A stretch of 16,006 bases of DNA. Source: Planctomycetaceae bacterium. Its GTDB lineage: Bacteria; Planctomycetota; UBA1135; GCA-002686595. The translations under genes and the position numbers were made by a program. The DNA lies in NCBI GenBank assembly GCA_013360535.1, contig JABWBL010000018.1:1-16006 (forward strand). The letters are read 5' to 3'. The notes under the pieces are model-generated. The model made no database searches. It was not told the origin of the DNA and saw nothing but the letters and a program-made list of their open reading frames with translations. Each line of letters starts with the position of its first letter. Within the stretch, counting starts at the first letter, position 1. Positions 1 to 7,032 of this stretch are shown one piece after another.

Positions 1-1020
1 CGTGCCTTCGGGCTTCCTGTGCGCGCGCCCGACCGGCTCCATCCCATGTCGCGCCAGCACGGTGACGAGCGCGTCGCGCCGGCGCCGCATCTCGTCGCGC
101 ACCCTGCCGAGCAACGTCGCGTCGCGCCCGGCTCGCAGGTCGACCAGATCGCGCTGCAACAGATCGAGCAGCCGCTGCTGCCCGAGCACGTTGGGGCTCG
201 CGGTGTTCGCACGCACGAGCCTCCGCAAGACGATGTCCGTCAGCTCCGCGCGCGCGGACACGACGTAGCCCACGCGCGCACCCGGCAGCAGGTACTCCTT
301 GGACGCCGAGCCGATCGCGACGGCGTGACCCGGCGCGTGAGCGACCAGCGAGACGGGCGCGACGCCGTCGTACCGGAGACGCGCATACACCTCGTCCGCG
401 ATGATCACCACGCCGGTGTCGCGCGCGACCGCCGCGAGACGCGCCGCTTCCTCGTGGTCGAGCACCGCGCCCGTCGGGTTGCACGGGAAGTTCGCGACGA
501 GCGCCGCGATCTTCTCCTCGCGGATCCGTCGTGCGAGCCCATCGGCATCGAGCGCCCCGCGCGCGTCGAAGAACTCGACGATCACCGAGCGGCCGCCCGC
601 GAGATCGACGCCGTTGAGATAGTTCTCCCAGTGGCCGCGCGGCAGACCGACCACCCTGCCGCTCCCGAAGCAGCGAAAGAGCAGCGACAGCCCCTCGGCC
701 GCACCGGAGCACACGGTCACGTTGCGCGCCCCGATCGGCGAGCTGATCTCGCCGCTGCCGCCGAACACGCGACTCCACGTCTCGGCGAGCGCGGCGCGCA
801 GCGGCTCGAGCCCGACCGGCGGACCATAGAGGACCTCGATCGACGCATCGACGCCGGCGATCTGTCCGATGTCCGCGCGCACGAGCTCGGGATGCGCAGC
901 CGCCAACGCCTTGGCGCGCTCGGCGATCGTGGGGATGGGAGTCTCGCGCTCGACGACGCGCCGAACGGTGTCGGGCAGAAGAGCGTGCAAGTCGTCGAGC
1001 GGAGGGACGGGAGTGCTCAT
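1..1020 (-). CDS. PLP-dependent class I/II aminotransferase, 3' end cut off by window edge
   Basis: This reads as a fold-type I pyridoxal-phosphate aminotransferase, which moves an amino group between an amino acid and a keto acid in the cytoplasm; the substrate cannot be told. The 340 residues present start at the ATG at 1020 and run open to the left edge. The landmarks are in order: the substrate-side YGPPVGLEPLR near 65-75, the asparagine of the NPTG motif at about 181, the cofactor-pairing aspartate in ADEVY at about 209, and the Schiff-base lysine in SASKEYLLPGARVGY at about 241. Family members are usually 380-430 residues, so perhaps 40-90 residues are missing. A TACGGT box on the minus strand (1029-1034) lies 8 bases before the ATG and there is no Shine-Dalgarno sequence. 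The SWIM gene lies 26 bases upstream on the same strand, so the two may be co-transcribed. Family is confident; the specific enzyme is not. Confidence 0.88.
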   Translation of the reverse strand, partial: MSTPVPPLDDLHALLPDTVRRVVERETPIPTIAERAKALAAAHPELVRADIGQIAGVDASIEVLYGPPVGLEPLRAALAETWSRVFGGSGEISSPIGARNVTVCSGAAEGLSLLFRCFGSGRVVGLPRGHWENYLNGVDLAGGRSVIVEFFDARGALDADGLARRIREEKIAALVANFPCNPTGAVLDHEEAARLAAVARDTGVVIIADEVYARLRYDGVAPVSLVAHAPGHAVAIGSASKEYLLPGARVGYVVSARAELTDIVLRRLVRANTASPNVLGQQRLLDLLQRDLVDLRAGRDATLLGRVRDEMRRRRDALVTVLARHGMEPVGRAHRKPEGT

Positions 1021-1046
1021 CGGCCCGGACCGTAGCAGGCCACCGG

Positions 1047-1508
1047 TCAATCGCCGGCTCCGGGGAACCGCCGTGCGAGCCGCCGGCACAACGCGCCGTC
1101 GGTGGCGGCCTCGTCGAGCAGGATCTTGATCGCGTCCTCGCGCGACAGCGCTTCCGAGCGACGTGCGAGCGCTTCGATCTCGGCGCGCGGTGGCGGCTCG
1201 ATCACGTCACCCTTCGCGGGCAACGCGTCCGGCGCGACCTCCGCCACCCACGCGAGCACGACGGCGACGGCGTGCTTGCAGAACGCTCCCTCGGCGCCCA
1301 CCGGGCAGGTGCACGAGTACGCGAGCTGATCGCCCTTGGCGTGGATGGACACGCGGTAGTCGGTCGTGCCCCTCACGACCGCCGAGAGCGATCGCTCCTG
1401 CCGGACGAGATCGGTCACGCGTCCCTGCGCGGCGTAGGTCTGCCCGCGCTCGAAGGTCCGATCGTCCACCAGCCGCCGCAGCACGTCGCGATGGAGAATC
1501 CCGAGCAT
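1047..1508 (-). CDS. SWIM zinc-finger domain protein
   Basis: A 153-residue cytoplasmic protein carrying a SWIM-type zinc finger: Cys66-x-Cys68, eight residues, Cys77-x-His79 (CTCPVGAEGAFCKHAVAV), the C-x-C-x(n)-C-x-H pattern that defines the family. The N-terminal stretch (DDRTFERGQTYAAQGRV) is the region usually found just before SWIM fingers in bacterial proteins. The rest (about 95-153) is a helical, acidic/basic tail with no motif I recognise. SWIM domains are thought to bind nucleic acid or protein partners; bacterial stand-alone versions have no established function, and some sit beside SNF2-type helicases, none of which is here. The ATG at 1508 is chosen because the family-typical N-terminal segment follows it directly. 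It is divergent from the lipoprotein gene, with 67 bases between the two starts. Confidence 0.8.
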   Translation of the reverse strand: MLGILHRDVLRRLVDDRTFERGQTYAAQGRVTDLVRQERSLSAVVRGTTDYRVSIHAKGDQLAYSCTCPVGAEGAFCKHAVAVVLAWVAEVAPDALPAKGDVIEPPPRAEIEALARRSEALSREDAIKILLDEAATDGALCRRLARRFPGAGD

Positions 1509-1575
1509 GCCGCGACACTATCGCAATCCTCGGACGGGGCTCGACCACGGCGCGCGAAACGCGCAACCTCGCGCC

Positions 1576-2334
1576 ATGCGCCCACACCTTCTCTTTGCCT
1601 GCGCCTTCGTCGTCGCGCTCGCGGCCTGTGGTGACGACGACGGCACGACCCCCGACGATGGTGGGACCACCGACACGGCGACAGGCGACACGTCGATGCC
1701 CGACACGGGTCCGCGCCCGGACGCCGGTCCGCAGACGTGCACGATCGCCGACACCGAGTGCCCCGCCGACCAGCCGTTCTCCAGCGCCGCGTGTGATCTC
1801 GCCGACTCGTGCACGTATCCCGATCCCGACGGGACGACGACCTGGACGTACGTCTGCACGGACGGCCTCTGGATGGGCACGAACGACTGCATGCCTCCGC
1901 CCGGCGGCGTGTGCCCCGTCGGTCCGCTCGCGGAGGGTTGCCGCACGCCGTTCGAGGGGTCGATGCCGGCGACGGTCGAGATCGGACCACCCGGCGCAGA
2001 GGCGTTTCGGCCGTTTCGCGATCGCGAGCCGATCGAGCTCGTCGTCGGCGGACAGGGTGCGCCGATGATCGCGTTCCGCGTGCGCGTCGCCGGCGAGGAC
2101 GTGCCCGCGTGCGTGTCGATGTCGACCGTGCTGACGGCGGACGCAGGCGAGCCGCAGCCGGTGTCGATGCGCCCGCTCGTGCTGCACTGTGGAGAGTCGC
2201 TCTCGATGTTCGAGATCGTCGGTGGAGACTTTTGTCGTCCGGGGCCCTTCACGCTCGAGGTGCACGTGACCCTGGCGGGCATCGGCGAGGCCACCGCGAC
2301 GGTGACCTTCGGCGAGGTGCCCTGCACGGGGTGA
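1576..2334 (+). CDS. Cys-rich exported lipoprotein of myxobacterial type
   Basis: A 252-residue predicted lipoprotein of unknown function. The N-terminus from the ATG at 1576 is a classic lipoprotein signal: MRPH, then a hydrophobic stretch, then lipobox LAAC with Cys18, followed by GDDDG. A low-complexity linker rich in Asp, Thr, Gly and Pro (about 19-55) follows, then a globular part with 12 cysteines, an even number consistent with disulfides in an extracytoplasmic domain. The open frame extends 23 codons further upstream, but only the 1576 start puts the signal peptide at the N-terminus. The GDDDG...D/T/G-rich start is very common among Sandaracinus-like and other Polyangia lipoproteins and is the main clue to the origin of the left part. 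It is convergent with the metallophosphoesterase, with 15 bases between their stops. No Shine-Dalgarno is visible. Confidence 0.82.
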   Translation: MRPHLLFACAFVVALAACGDDDGTTPDDGGTTDTATGDTSMPDTGPRPDAGPQTCTIADTECPADQPFSSAACDLADSCTYPDPDGTTTWTYVCTDGLWMGTNDCMPPPGGVCPVGPLAEGCRTPFEGSMPATVEIGPPGAEAFRPFRDREPIELVVGGQGAPMIAFRVRVAGEDVPACVSMSTVLTADAGEPQPVSMRPLVLHCGESLSMFEIVGGDFCRPGPFTLEVHVTLAGIGEATATVTFGEVPCTG

Positions 2335-2349
2335 CGCGCAGCAGCGCGA

Positions 2350-3168
2350 TCAGCGAGCCATCGCTGCGCTCGCAGACCGGAGCGCGTGCACCGTGATCTC
2401 GGTGGGGCAGTCGAGGCGGTAGGGCACCCCGGCGAATCCGAGGCCGCGGCTGACGTACAGGCGCGACACGCGTTGCGTGCTCTCGTGCTGGAACTGGCCG
2501 CGGTCCCACGGCCCGAGCACCGATGCCACGTGCACGCGTCTGCCCCATGGCGCGGTGACGACGATCTGCCCGCCGTGGGTGTGCCCGGAGAGCTGGAGGT
2601 CGAATCCCAGCGACGGCGCGTGCCGGAATGCATCGGGGCGGTGCGACAGGAGCACGTTGAAGCGACCGGGATCCAGCTCGCGCGCGGCCCAAGCGCAGAG
2701 CGCAGGGTAGGGCGACGCGAGCGCGAGCGGCGTCATCGGATCGTCGATCCCCCAGAAAGACAGGCCCGGAAGCGCATCCGTCTCGAAGCGGCCGCCGCGC
2801 AGCAGCACCACGTTCCTCGACCGCTCGTAGCCGCGCGCGAGACGCCGTGGCCCGAAGTAGAAGTCATGGTTGCCGAGGATCGCGAGCGTCGCGACCCGAG
2901 GCGCGAGCGTCCCGAGCGGCTCCACGAAGTCGTTCTCGTAGCGACGCGCCCAGTCCATCGCATCGCCGGTGATGACGACGACGTCGGGCTCGAGGGCGTT
3001 GATGCGCGCGATGTGCTTCGCCCAGGTCTCGGCACGGAAGAACGGTCCGACGTGGAGATCGGAGACCTGCACGATGCGGGTGCCGTCGAGGTGCGACAGC
3101 GTGGACGGCAGCGGGTGATCGACGTGCTCGATCTCCGCCGGGTCGTGATGGCGCTGCCAGCGGGCCAC
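2350..3168 (-). CDS. YkuE-like calcineurin-type metallophosphoesterase
   Basis: A 272-residue dinuclear metal phosphoesterase. All five motif blocks of the calcineurin-like family are present: SDLHVG (about 36-41), TGDAMDW (67-73), LGNHDFYFG (about 98-106), LSHRPD (about 174-179) and SGHTHGGQI (194-202), supplying the Asp, His and Asn metal ligands. The motif spacing and the SHRPD/GHTHGGQ wording match the YkuE/UDP-2,3-diacylglucosamine-hydrolase-like branch; many of those have an N-terminal membrane anchor, which is absent here, so this copy is probably soluble or was shortened. The substrate is unknown. The start is a GTG at 3168; no in-frame ATG gives a better N-terminus and no clear ribosome site precedes it. 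It lies 40 bases behind the carbinolamine dehydratase gene on the same strand, probably in one transcript. Confidence 0.88.
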   Translation of the reverse strand: MARWQRHHDPAEIEHVDHPLPSTLSHLDGTRIVQVSDLHVGPFFRAETWAKHIARINALEPDVVVITGDAMDWARRYENDFVEPLGTLAPRVATLAILGNHDFYFGPRRLARGYERSRNVVLLRGGRFETDALPGLSFWGIDDPMTPLALASPYPALCAWAARELDPGRFNVLLSHRPDAFRHAPSLGFDLQLSGHTHGGQIVVTAPWGRRVHVASVLGPWDRGQFQHESTQRVSRLYVSRGLGFAGVPYRLDCPTEITVHALRSASAAMAR

Positions 3169-3208
3169 GCGTGCAGCGTGTCGCGGGCGAGGCGCTTCGA
3201 CAACCGCG

Positions 3209-3508
3209 TCAGCCGGCGAGCGCGTTGGCGCGTGCGGCCTGCGCGAGATCGAGCTCGGTGATCCCGCCGGCGTCGTGCGTGGACAGCGTGACGGTCACCC
3301 TGCGGTAGCGGATGTCGATGTCCGGGTGATGGTCCATCTCGTCGGCGACCTTCGCGAGGGCCGCGACGAACTCGATGCCGCGCGCGAAAGTCGCGTGCTC
3401 GTAGGTGCGTCGGATCGCGAGCACGGGGCCTTCGACGACTTCGTACCCTGCGATGGACGCGACGCGTGCGTGCACGTCGTCGAGCGAGAGCCTGGTTGGA
3501 CGCGTCAT
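3209..3508 (-). CDS. pterin-4a-carbinolamine dehydratase (PCD/DCoH)
   Basis: A 99-residue, full-length member of the pterin-4a-carbinolamine dehydratase family, which dehydrates 4a-hydroxytetrahydrobiopterin to quinonoid dihydrobiopterin and so regenerates the cofactor of aromatic amino acid hydroxylases. The diagnostic block is intact: MDHHPDIDIRYRRV with His60, His61 and Pro62, followed by LSTHDAGGIT with His79; these histidines form the active site in characterised members. The ATG at 3508 gives the usual family length (95-120 residues); the longer open frame upstream has no homology-like content. A TATACT box on the same strand ends 10 bases before this ATG. No phenylalanine hydroxylase is in the window; such orphan PCDs in bacteria are sometimes linked to molybdopterin metabolism, which cannot be judged here. 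Confidence 0.92.
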   Translation of the reverse strand: MTRPTRLSLDDVHARVASIAGYEVVEGPVLAIRRTYEHATFARGIEFVAALAKVADEMDHHPDIDIRYRRVTVTLSTHDAGGITELDLAQAARANALAG

Positions 3509-3518
3509 GACTCGCGCG

Positions 3519-3524
3519 AGTATA
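3519..3524 (-). promoter_or_regulatory. candidate -10 box of the carbinolamine dehydratase gene
   Basis: On the minus strand this reads TATACT, five of six matches to the sigma-70 consensus TATAAT, in otherwise very GC-rich sequence. It ends 10 bases before the ATG at 3508, so transcription would begin only about 3-5 bases ahead of the start codon (leaderless or nearly so). No convincing -35 is seen at 16-18 bases. If this is the true promoter, the dehydratase gene is intact on its 5' side up to about 3525. Confidence 0.35.
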
Positions 3525-3531
3525 CAGACCG

Positions 3532-3836
3532 CAGTGCGTGTCGGGTGCGCGGAGCATGTCGCGAAGCAGGCGGCGGCGGTGACGCTGATGAACGGGGACC
3601 TCGCGGCGCTGGAGCGGGCACTGGCGCTCGCGCGCGCGACGCTGCGCAACGTGCGCCAGAATCTCGGTTTTGCGCTGGTCTACAACGGTCTGTGCATCCC
3701 GGTCGCGGCCGGAGCGCTCGAACCGGTGCTCGGGATCGTGCTCTCCCCCACGATCGCGGCCCTCGCGATGACCTTCAGCTCCGTTTCGGTCATCTCCAAC
3801 GCGCTGCGCCTGCGGCACGCCCGGCTCGCACGTTGA
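3532..3836 (+). pseudogene. copA: 3' fragment of a copper-transporting P1B-type ATPase
   Basis: About 100 codons that match the extreme C-terminus of copper-exporting P1B-type ATPases (CopA). From VAKQAAAVTLMNGDL onward the reading frame follows the family: the end of the P domain, the RATLRNVRQNL link, then transmembrane helix 7 with the copper-site Tyr-Asn pair (ALVYNG) and helix 8 with Met and the Ser-Ser pair (MTFSSVSVISNALRLR), ending at a TGA at 3834-3836. The metal-binding domains, the DKTGT phosphorylation site and the GDGxND hinge that should lie upstream are absent, and none is seen in any frame before it; instead the opposite-strand dehydratase gene begins. The clear match starts near 3556 and perhaps weakly from 3532. 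An ATG at 3507 would allow a 109-residue product, but it could not be a working pump. Either a truncated relic or half of a gene lost at an assembly join. Confidence 0.78.
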
Positions 3837-3848
3837 GCCAAGATCGCG

Positions 3849-3854
3849 TACCTT
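3849..3854 (+). promoter_or_regulatory. candidate -10 (TANNNT) box of the ABC-F gene
   Basis: TACCTT ends exactly 10 bases before the ABC-F start codon, and no Shine-Dalgarno sequence is present in the 28-base gap after the ATPase fragment. The same spacing of a TANNNT box is seen before other genes in this window. No clear -35 is visible. The box is weak on its own; the shared spacing is the argument. Confidence 0.25.
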
Positions 3855-3864
3855 CTTCCGCTTC

Positions 3865-5505
3865 ATGATCGTCCTCGACAACGTCTCGAAGCATTACGGC
3901 CGCCGTCTCCTGCTCGTCGAAGCGAGCTTCCAGCTCAACCCGGGCGACAAGGTCGGCCTCGTCGGCCCCAATGGCTCCGGCAAGTCGACGCTCTTCCGCC
4001 TGATCAGCGGCGAGGAGAAGCCCGACGACGGCGTCGTGCAGGTGCCCAAGCGCGTCTCGATCGGCTATTTCCGCCAGGACGCGGGCGAGATGAGCGGGCG
4101 CAGCGTGATCGACGAGGCGATCGCGGGCTCGGGAAGGCTCGGGGACCTGCACCACGAGCTCGCGGAGCTCGAGAAGGCGATGAGCGATCCCGAGCGCGCC
4201 GACGAGATGGACCAGATTCTCGAGCGTTTCGGCGAGGTGCAGGGCGAGTACCAGCAGCTCGGCGGCTACGAGCTCGAGGCGCGCGCGAAGGAAGTGCTCG
4301 CGGGACTGGGTTTCCGCGACGAGCAGGTCGCGGGCGACGTCGGCGAGCTCTCGGGCGGCTGGCGCATGCGCGTGTCGATCGCCAAGGTGCTGATCGGCAA
4401 GCCCGACGTGCTCCTGCTCGACGAACCGACCAACCACCTCGACATCGAGTCGATCCTGTGGCTCGAGGGTTTCCTGCGCGCCTCCGAGGCGGCGGTGCTG
4501 ATGACCTGCCACGACCGCGACTTCATGAATCGCGTCGTCGACCGGCTCGTCGCGATCGACGAGGGCGAGCTCGTCGAATACGGCGGCAATTACGACTTCT
4601 ACGATCGCGAGCGCGCCGTGCGCGCGCGCGAGGCGGAAGCGGCGTACGCGCGCCAGCAGGCGATGCTCAAGAAGGAAGAGCGCTTCATCGAGCGCTTCGA
4701 GCGGCACGTGGCGAAGGCCGCGCAGGTGCAGTCGCGCATCAAGAAACTCGACAAGATCGACAAGCTCGAGCCGCCGCGGCGCCGCGAGCTCGTGCCGTTC
4801 GAGTTCCGCACGCCGCCGCGCTCGGGCAACGACGTCGTCACGCTGCAGGCGATCTCCAAGCGCTACGGCGAGCGCGTGATTTACGACGCCTTCGACTTCG
4901 AGGTCAAGCGCGGCGAGCGCTGGTGCATCATGGGCGTCAACGGCGCGGGCAAGACCACGCTGCTCAAGATGGTCGCGGGCGTCACCAAGCCCGACAGCGG
5001 CACCGTCAAGCTCGGCGCCAGCCTGAAAATGGGCTATTTCGCGCAGTCCTCGCTCGAGATCCTGGATCCCTCGATCAGCGTCTACGAGCAGATCGACCGC
5101 ACTTTCCCGCTCGCCACTACGCCCTCCAAGCGCAGCCTGCTCGGCGCCTTCGACTTCCCCGGCGACGAGATCGACAAGCGCATCTCGGTGCTCTCGGGCG
5201 GCGAGCGCTCACGCCTCGTACTGGCGCAGATGCTGTTCGACCCGCCGAACTTCCTCGTGCTCGACGAACCCACCAACCACCTCGACCTCGACACCAAGGA
5301 GATGCTGGTCAAGACGCTCGCGAACTTCGACGGCACGATGCTGTTCGTCAGCCACGACCGCACGTTCCTGAAGGGCCTCGCGACCAAGGTGCTCGACCTC
5401 TCCGGCGGCGGCGAAGCTACCTCGCGCAAGCCGCTCGTGTTCCACTCGAGCTACGACAAGTGGGTCGAAAAAACCGGCCACGAAGCGCCGGGCGTGCACC
5501 ACTGA
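3865..5505 (+). CDS. ABC-F family ATPase (ribosome-associated, no membrane domain)
   Basis: A complete 546-residue ABC-F protein: two ABC ATPase domains in one chain and no transmembrane segments, the architecture of factors that bind the ribosomal E site (EttA, Uup, YbiT and relatives). Domain 1 has Walker A GPNGSGKST (34-42), signature LSGGW (162-166) and Walker B LLLDEPTNHLD (183-193); domain 2 has Walker A GVNGAGKTT (357-365), signature LSGGER (443-448) and Walker B LVLDEPTNHLD (464-474). Both carry the switch histidine (TCHDRDF, VSHDRTF). Between them lies the charged helical P-site tRNA interaction motif linker (about 245-310; KKEERFIERFERHVAK). The catalytic glutamates are intact. Which subfamily it belongs to, and whether it is a housekeeping translation factor or an antibiotic-resistance protein, cannot be settled by eye. 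It ends 4 bases before the large hairpin. Confidence 0.95.
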   Translation: MIVLDNVSKHYGRRLLLVEASFQLNPGDKVGLVGPNGSGKSTLFRLISGEEKPDDGVVQVPKRVSIGYFRQDAGEMSGRSVIDEAIAGSGRLGDLHHELAELEKAMSDPERADEMDQILERFGEVQGEYQQLGGYELEARAKEVLAGLGFRDEQVAGDVGELSGGWRMRVSIAKVLIGKPDVLLLDEPTNHLDIESILWLEGFLRASEAAVLMTCHDRDFMNRVVDRLVAIDEGELVEYGGNYDFYDRERAVRAREAEAAYARQQAMLKKEERFIERFERHVAKAAQVQSRIKKLDKIDKLEPPRRRELVPFEFRTPPRSGNDVVTLQAISKRYGERVIYDAFDFEVKRGERWCIMGVNGAGKTTLLKMVAGVTKPDSGTVKLGASLKMGYFAQSSLEILDPSISVYEQIDRTFPLATTPSKRSLLGAFDFPGDEIDKRISVLSGGERSRLVLAQMLFDPPNFLVLDEPTNHLDLDTKEMLVKTLANFDGTMLFVSHDRTFLKGLATKVLDLSGGGEATSRKPLVFHSSYDKWVEKTGHEAPGVHH

Positions 5506-5509
5506 TCGC

Positions 5510-5682
5510 CCGCGCGAAATACCGAGCCAGCGCGAAATAGCGGAATACCGAGCCAGAGCAATTTTTTCGGCAAACTGCGGCCTGCGTCGACGGCGTTGCC
5601 GTCGACGCAGGCCGCAGTTTGCCGAAAAAATTGCTCTGGCTCGGTATTCCGCTATTTCGCGCTGGCTCGGATTTTCGCGCGG
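5510..5682. repeat. 173-base near-perfect inverted repeat filling a convergent gap
   Basis: The two arms are 5510-5594 and 5598-5682 around a 3-base loop (GTT, 5595-5597). The inner 73 bases (5522-5594 with 5598-5670) pair without error; then two mismatched positions (5520-5521 TA against 5671-5672 AT) are followed by 10 more paired bases. It occupies almost the whole interval between the ABC-F stop (5505) and the stop of the convergent 403-residue gene (5683). Each arm contains two copies of AATACCGAGCCAG (5518-5530 and 5544-5556 on the left, reversed on the right, the outermost right copy slightly altered). A T-run lies before the GC-rich core stem and an A-run after it, the opposite order to an intrinsic terminator, so termination by the standard mechanism is not supported in either direction. 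It could still act as a transcript-end or mRNA-protecting structure, a palindromic mobile repeat, or be an amplification artefact. Confidence 0.95.
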
Positions 5683-6894
5683 TCAGCGAGCGGCTTCCTC
5701 GAAGGCGCGGCGGCACTCGGCCATGAGAGGCTCGACGACGCTGTCGCGCCACAGGTCGTGCAGCACGGCCGCCTCGACGGCAGAGAGTGCTTCGGCGTTC
5801 GGCAGCTCCTGCGTACCCGAGGGCGGCGCGGTGCGTGCGGGGATCGACTTGTCGAAGTCCGCGAGATGCTCCTCGATCAGCGTCGCTTGGCGCTCAATCC
5901 ACGCCGACAACTCCTCGGGCGTCGCGCCCCGGTCGCGCCACTCCTTCAGACGTTCAAGGGCCTGACCGCGGGCCTCGGCAATTCTCTCGTGCGCTTGCGC
6001 GACGACAGGCGCGAGAGTGATCTCGTGAAAGCGGCGCAACAGGCTGCGCACCTTGAGCGTCACAAGGTCGCGGTCGCTCTCGGGCCCTTCGAGCGGTCCG
6101 CTGGCGGCCGCGAGCGTCTTGTAGATGCGCTTGCGGAACTCGAGCTCGGGGAGGAGGGCCATTGTCTTGCGAAACTCCGCGGAGACGTCCTCGGATCCAG
6201 CGGGCGTGGCTGGGACTTCGAAACGCTCCGCGGGCGGCGCCGCGACGAAATCGACGCTCTTCAGCACCATGCGCATCTCGGCCTTGGGGCTTCGACCGCG
6301 GAACTCCTGCAGCATCCCTGTTGCGCGCGAGACACTGATGTCGAAGTGGCCGTCGGTCGAGAACCTGAGCAGCTCGCCCTCAACGACCGGCGTCGCGCCC
6401 TTCTGGACGAGCGTGTCCAGCCACCCCATCGCCGACCCTGCGCCGGTCCCGATGCTGGTGGTGAACTGGTAGTTCGCCTTGTCGGCGGATTCGTCGTACA
6501 TCCAGTTCATGCTGGCGACCGAACACAGGTCTCCGCGCGGCTTGGCCTCCGGGAACTCGCGGCAGAACTGCTCGTCGACGGCGTCGAACAAGGCGTAGAT
6601 CTCACGGCAGTCGACGCGCACGTGAACCGGCTCCTCGCACCCTTCCATCTGGGTCGCGAAGACGCCGTCGACAGCCCATACCGTAGCGCGCTTGTCGTCA
6701 GCGAAGATCTCGACTCGCACGCGCGTCGGGCCACCGACCTCGATGCCGACGGTCGAAACCTCGTCCCGGTCGGAAAACGTGAGCGAAAACGTCGCGCTGA
6801 AGTGCGGAACCTCCGCGCTGCGCCGAACGACCTCGTCGAGCTCGTCCGGAGCGGATGCGACGGCGAGGAGAACGATCGGTGCGAGGGCAAGCAT
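5683..6894 (-). CDS. exported LolA-like protein, paralogue A (403 aa)
   Basis: A 403-residue protein of unassigned family, last gene of the leftward M16 operon. The N-terminus (MLALAPIVLLAVASA) is a short signal peptide, so the protein is probably periplasmic or otherwise extracytoplasmic. Residues 30-230 alternate in beta-strand fashion and end in a block (STDGHFDISVSR...LQEFRGRSPK...F-x-VPATP) reminiscent of LolA/DUF2092-type lipid-binding folds; this is inference from pattern only. Residues 240-403 are mostly helical and charged and end in VEPLMAECRRAFEEAAR. It aligns with its neighbour at 7033-8244 along the whole length without a gap. It alone has Cys86, Cys96, Cys111 and Cys124, which could form two disulfides. 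The ATG at 6894 follows a GGAG ribosome site 5 bases away on the minus strand. The large hairpin begins directly at its stop codon. Confidence 0.85.
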   Translation of the reverse strand: MLALAPIVLLAVASAPDELDEVVRRSAEVPHFSATFSLTFSDRDEVSTVGIEVGGPTRVRVEIFADDKRATVWAVDGVFATQMEGCEEPVHVRVDCREIYALFDAVDEQFCREFPEAKPRGDLCSVASMNWMYDESADKANYQFTTSIGTGAGSAMGWLDTLVQKGATPVVEGELLRFSTDGHFDISVSRATGMLQEFRGRSPKAEMRMVLKSVDFVAAPPAERFEVPATPAGSEDVSAEFRKTMALLPELEFRKRIYKTLAAASGPLEGPESDRDLVTLKVRSLLRRFHEITLAPVVAQAHERIAEARGQALERLKEWRDRGATPEELSAWIERQATLIEEHLADFDKSIPARTAPPSGTQELPNAEALSAVEAAVLHDLWRDSVVEPLMAECRRAFEEAAR

Positions 6895-6987
6895 GGCGAC
6901 TCCGTTGATCGGATCTGGCGCGGGAAAGCTGCCAGAAGGCTACTCGCGCCCTCGTCGATCGCGCAACCGCGCGACCCGCATCCCGAG

Positions 6988-7026
6988 ATACCGAGCGGGC
7001 GTGCCGGCTCGGGCATTCGCGCCCGC
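6988..7026. repeat. imperfect hairpin between the two paralogues, sharing a motif with the large palindrome
   Basis: Two alternative stems can form here. One pairs CCGAGC (6991-6996) with GCTCGG (7007-7012); the other pairs GCGGGCG (6995-7001) with CGCCCGC (7020-7026), with an inner TGCC/GGCA stem (7002-7005, 7012-7015). The sequence ATACCGAGC at 6988-6996 also occurs twice in each arm region of the large palindrome at 5510-5682 (as part of AATACCGAGCC). It lies just after the stop codon of the upstream paralogue. There is no T-run on either side, so a terminator is not supported. The remaining 138-base gap (6895-7032) shows only the ribosome site of the next gene. Confidence 0.45.
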
Positions 7027-7032
7027 CTGCCC

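Noticed and set aside
19..1035. 338-codon plus-strand open frame at the left edge
   Set aside because: The minus strand encodes a recognisable aminotransferase with NPTG, ADEVY and the SASK lysine over the same bases.
1045..1050. TTGACC on the minus strand as a -35 box for the aminotransferase
   Set aside because: It is only 10 bases from the TACGGT box, too close for a sigma-70 pair, and overlaps the stop codon of the upstream SWIM gene.
2336..2369. Possible terminator between the convergent lipoprotein and metallophosphoesterase genes (CAGCGA-GCCA-TCGCTG stem, outer GCGCAGC/GCTGCGC)
   Set aside because: The stems compete with each other, lie partly inside the coding end of the phosphoesterase, and no T-run follows on either strand.
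5550..5642. Core of the large hairpin as a bidirectional intrinsic terminator
   Set aside because: The T-run precedes and the A-run follows the GC-rich stem on both strands, the opposite of the required order; termination by another route remains possible.
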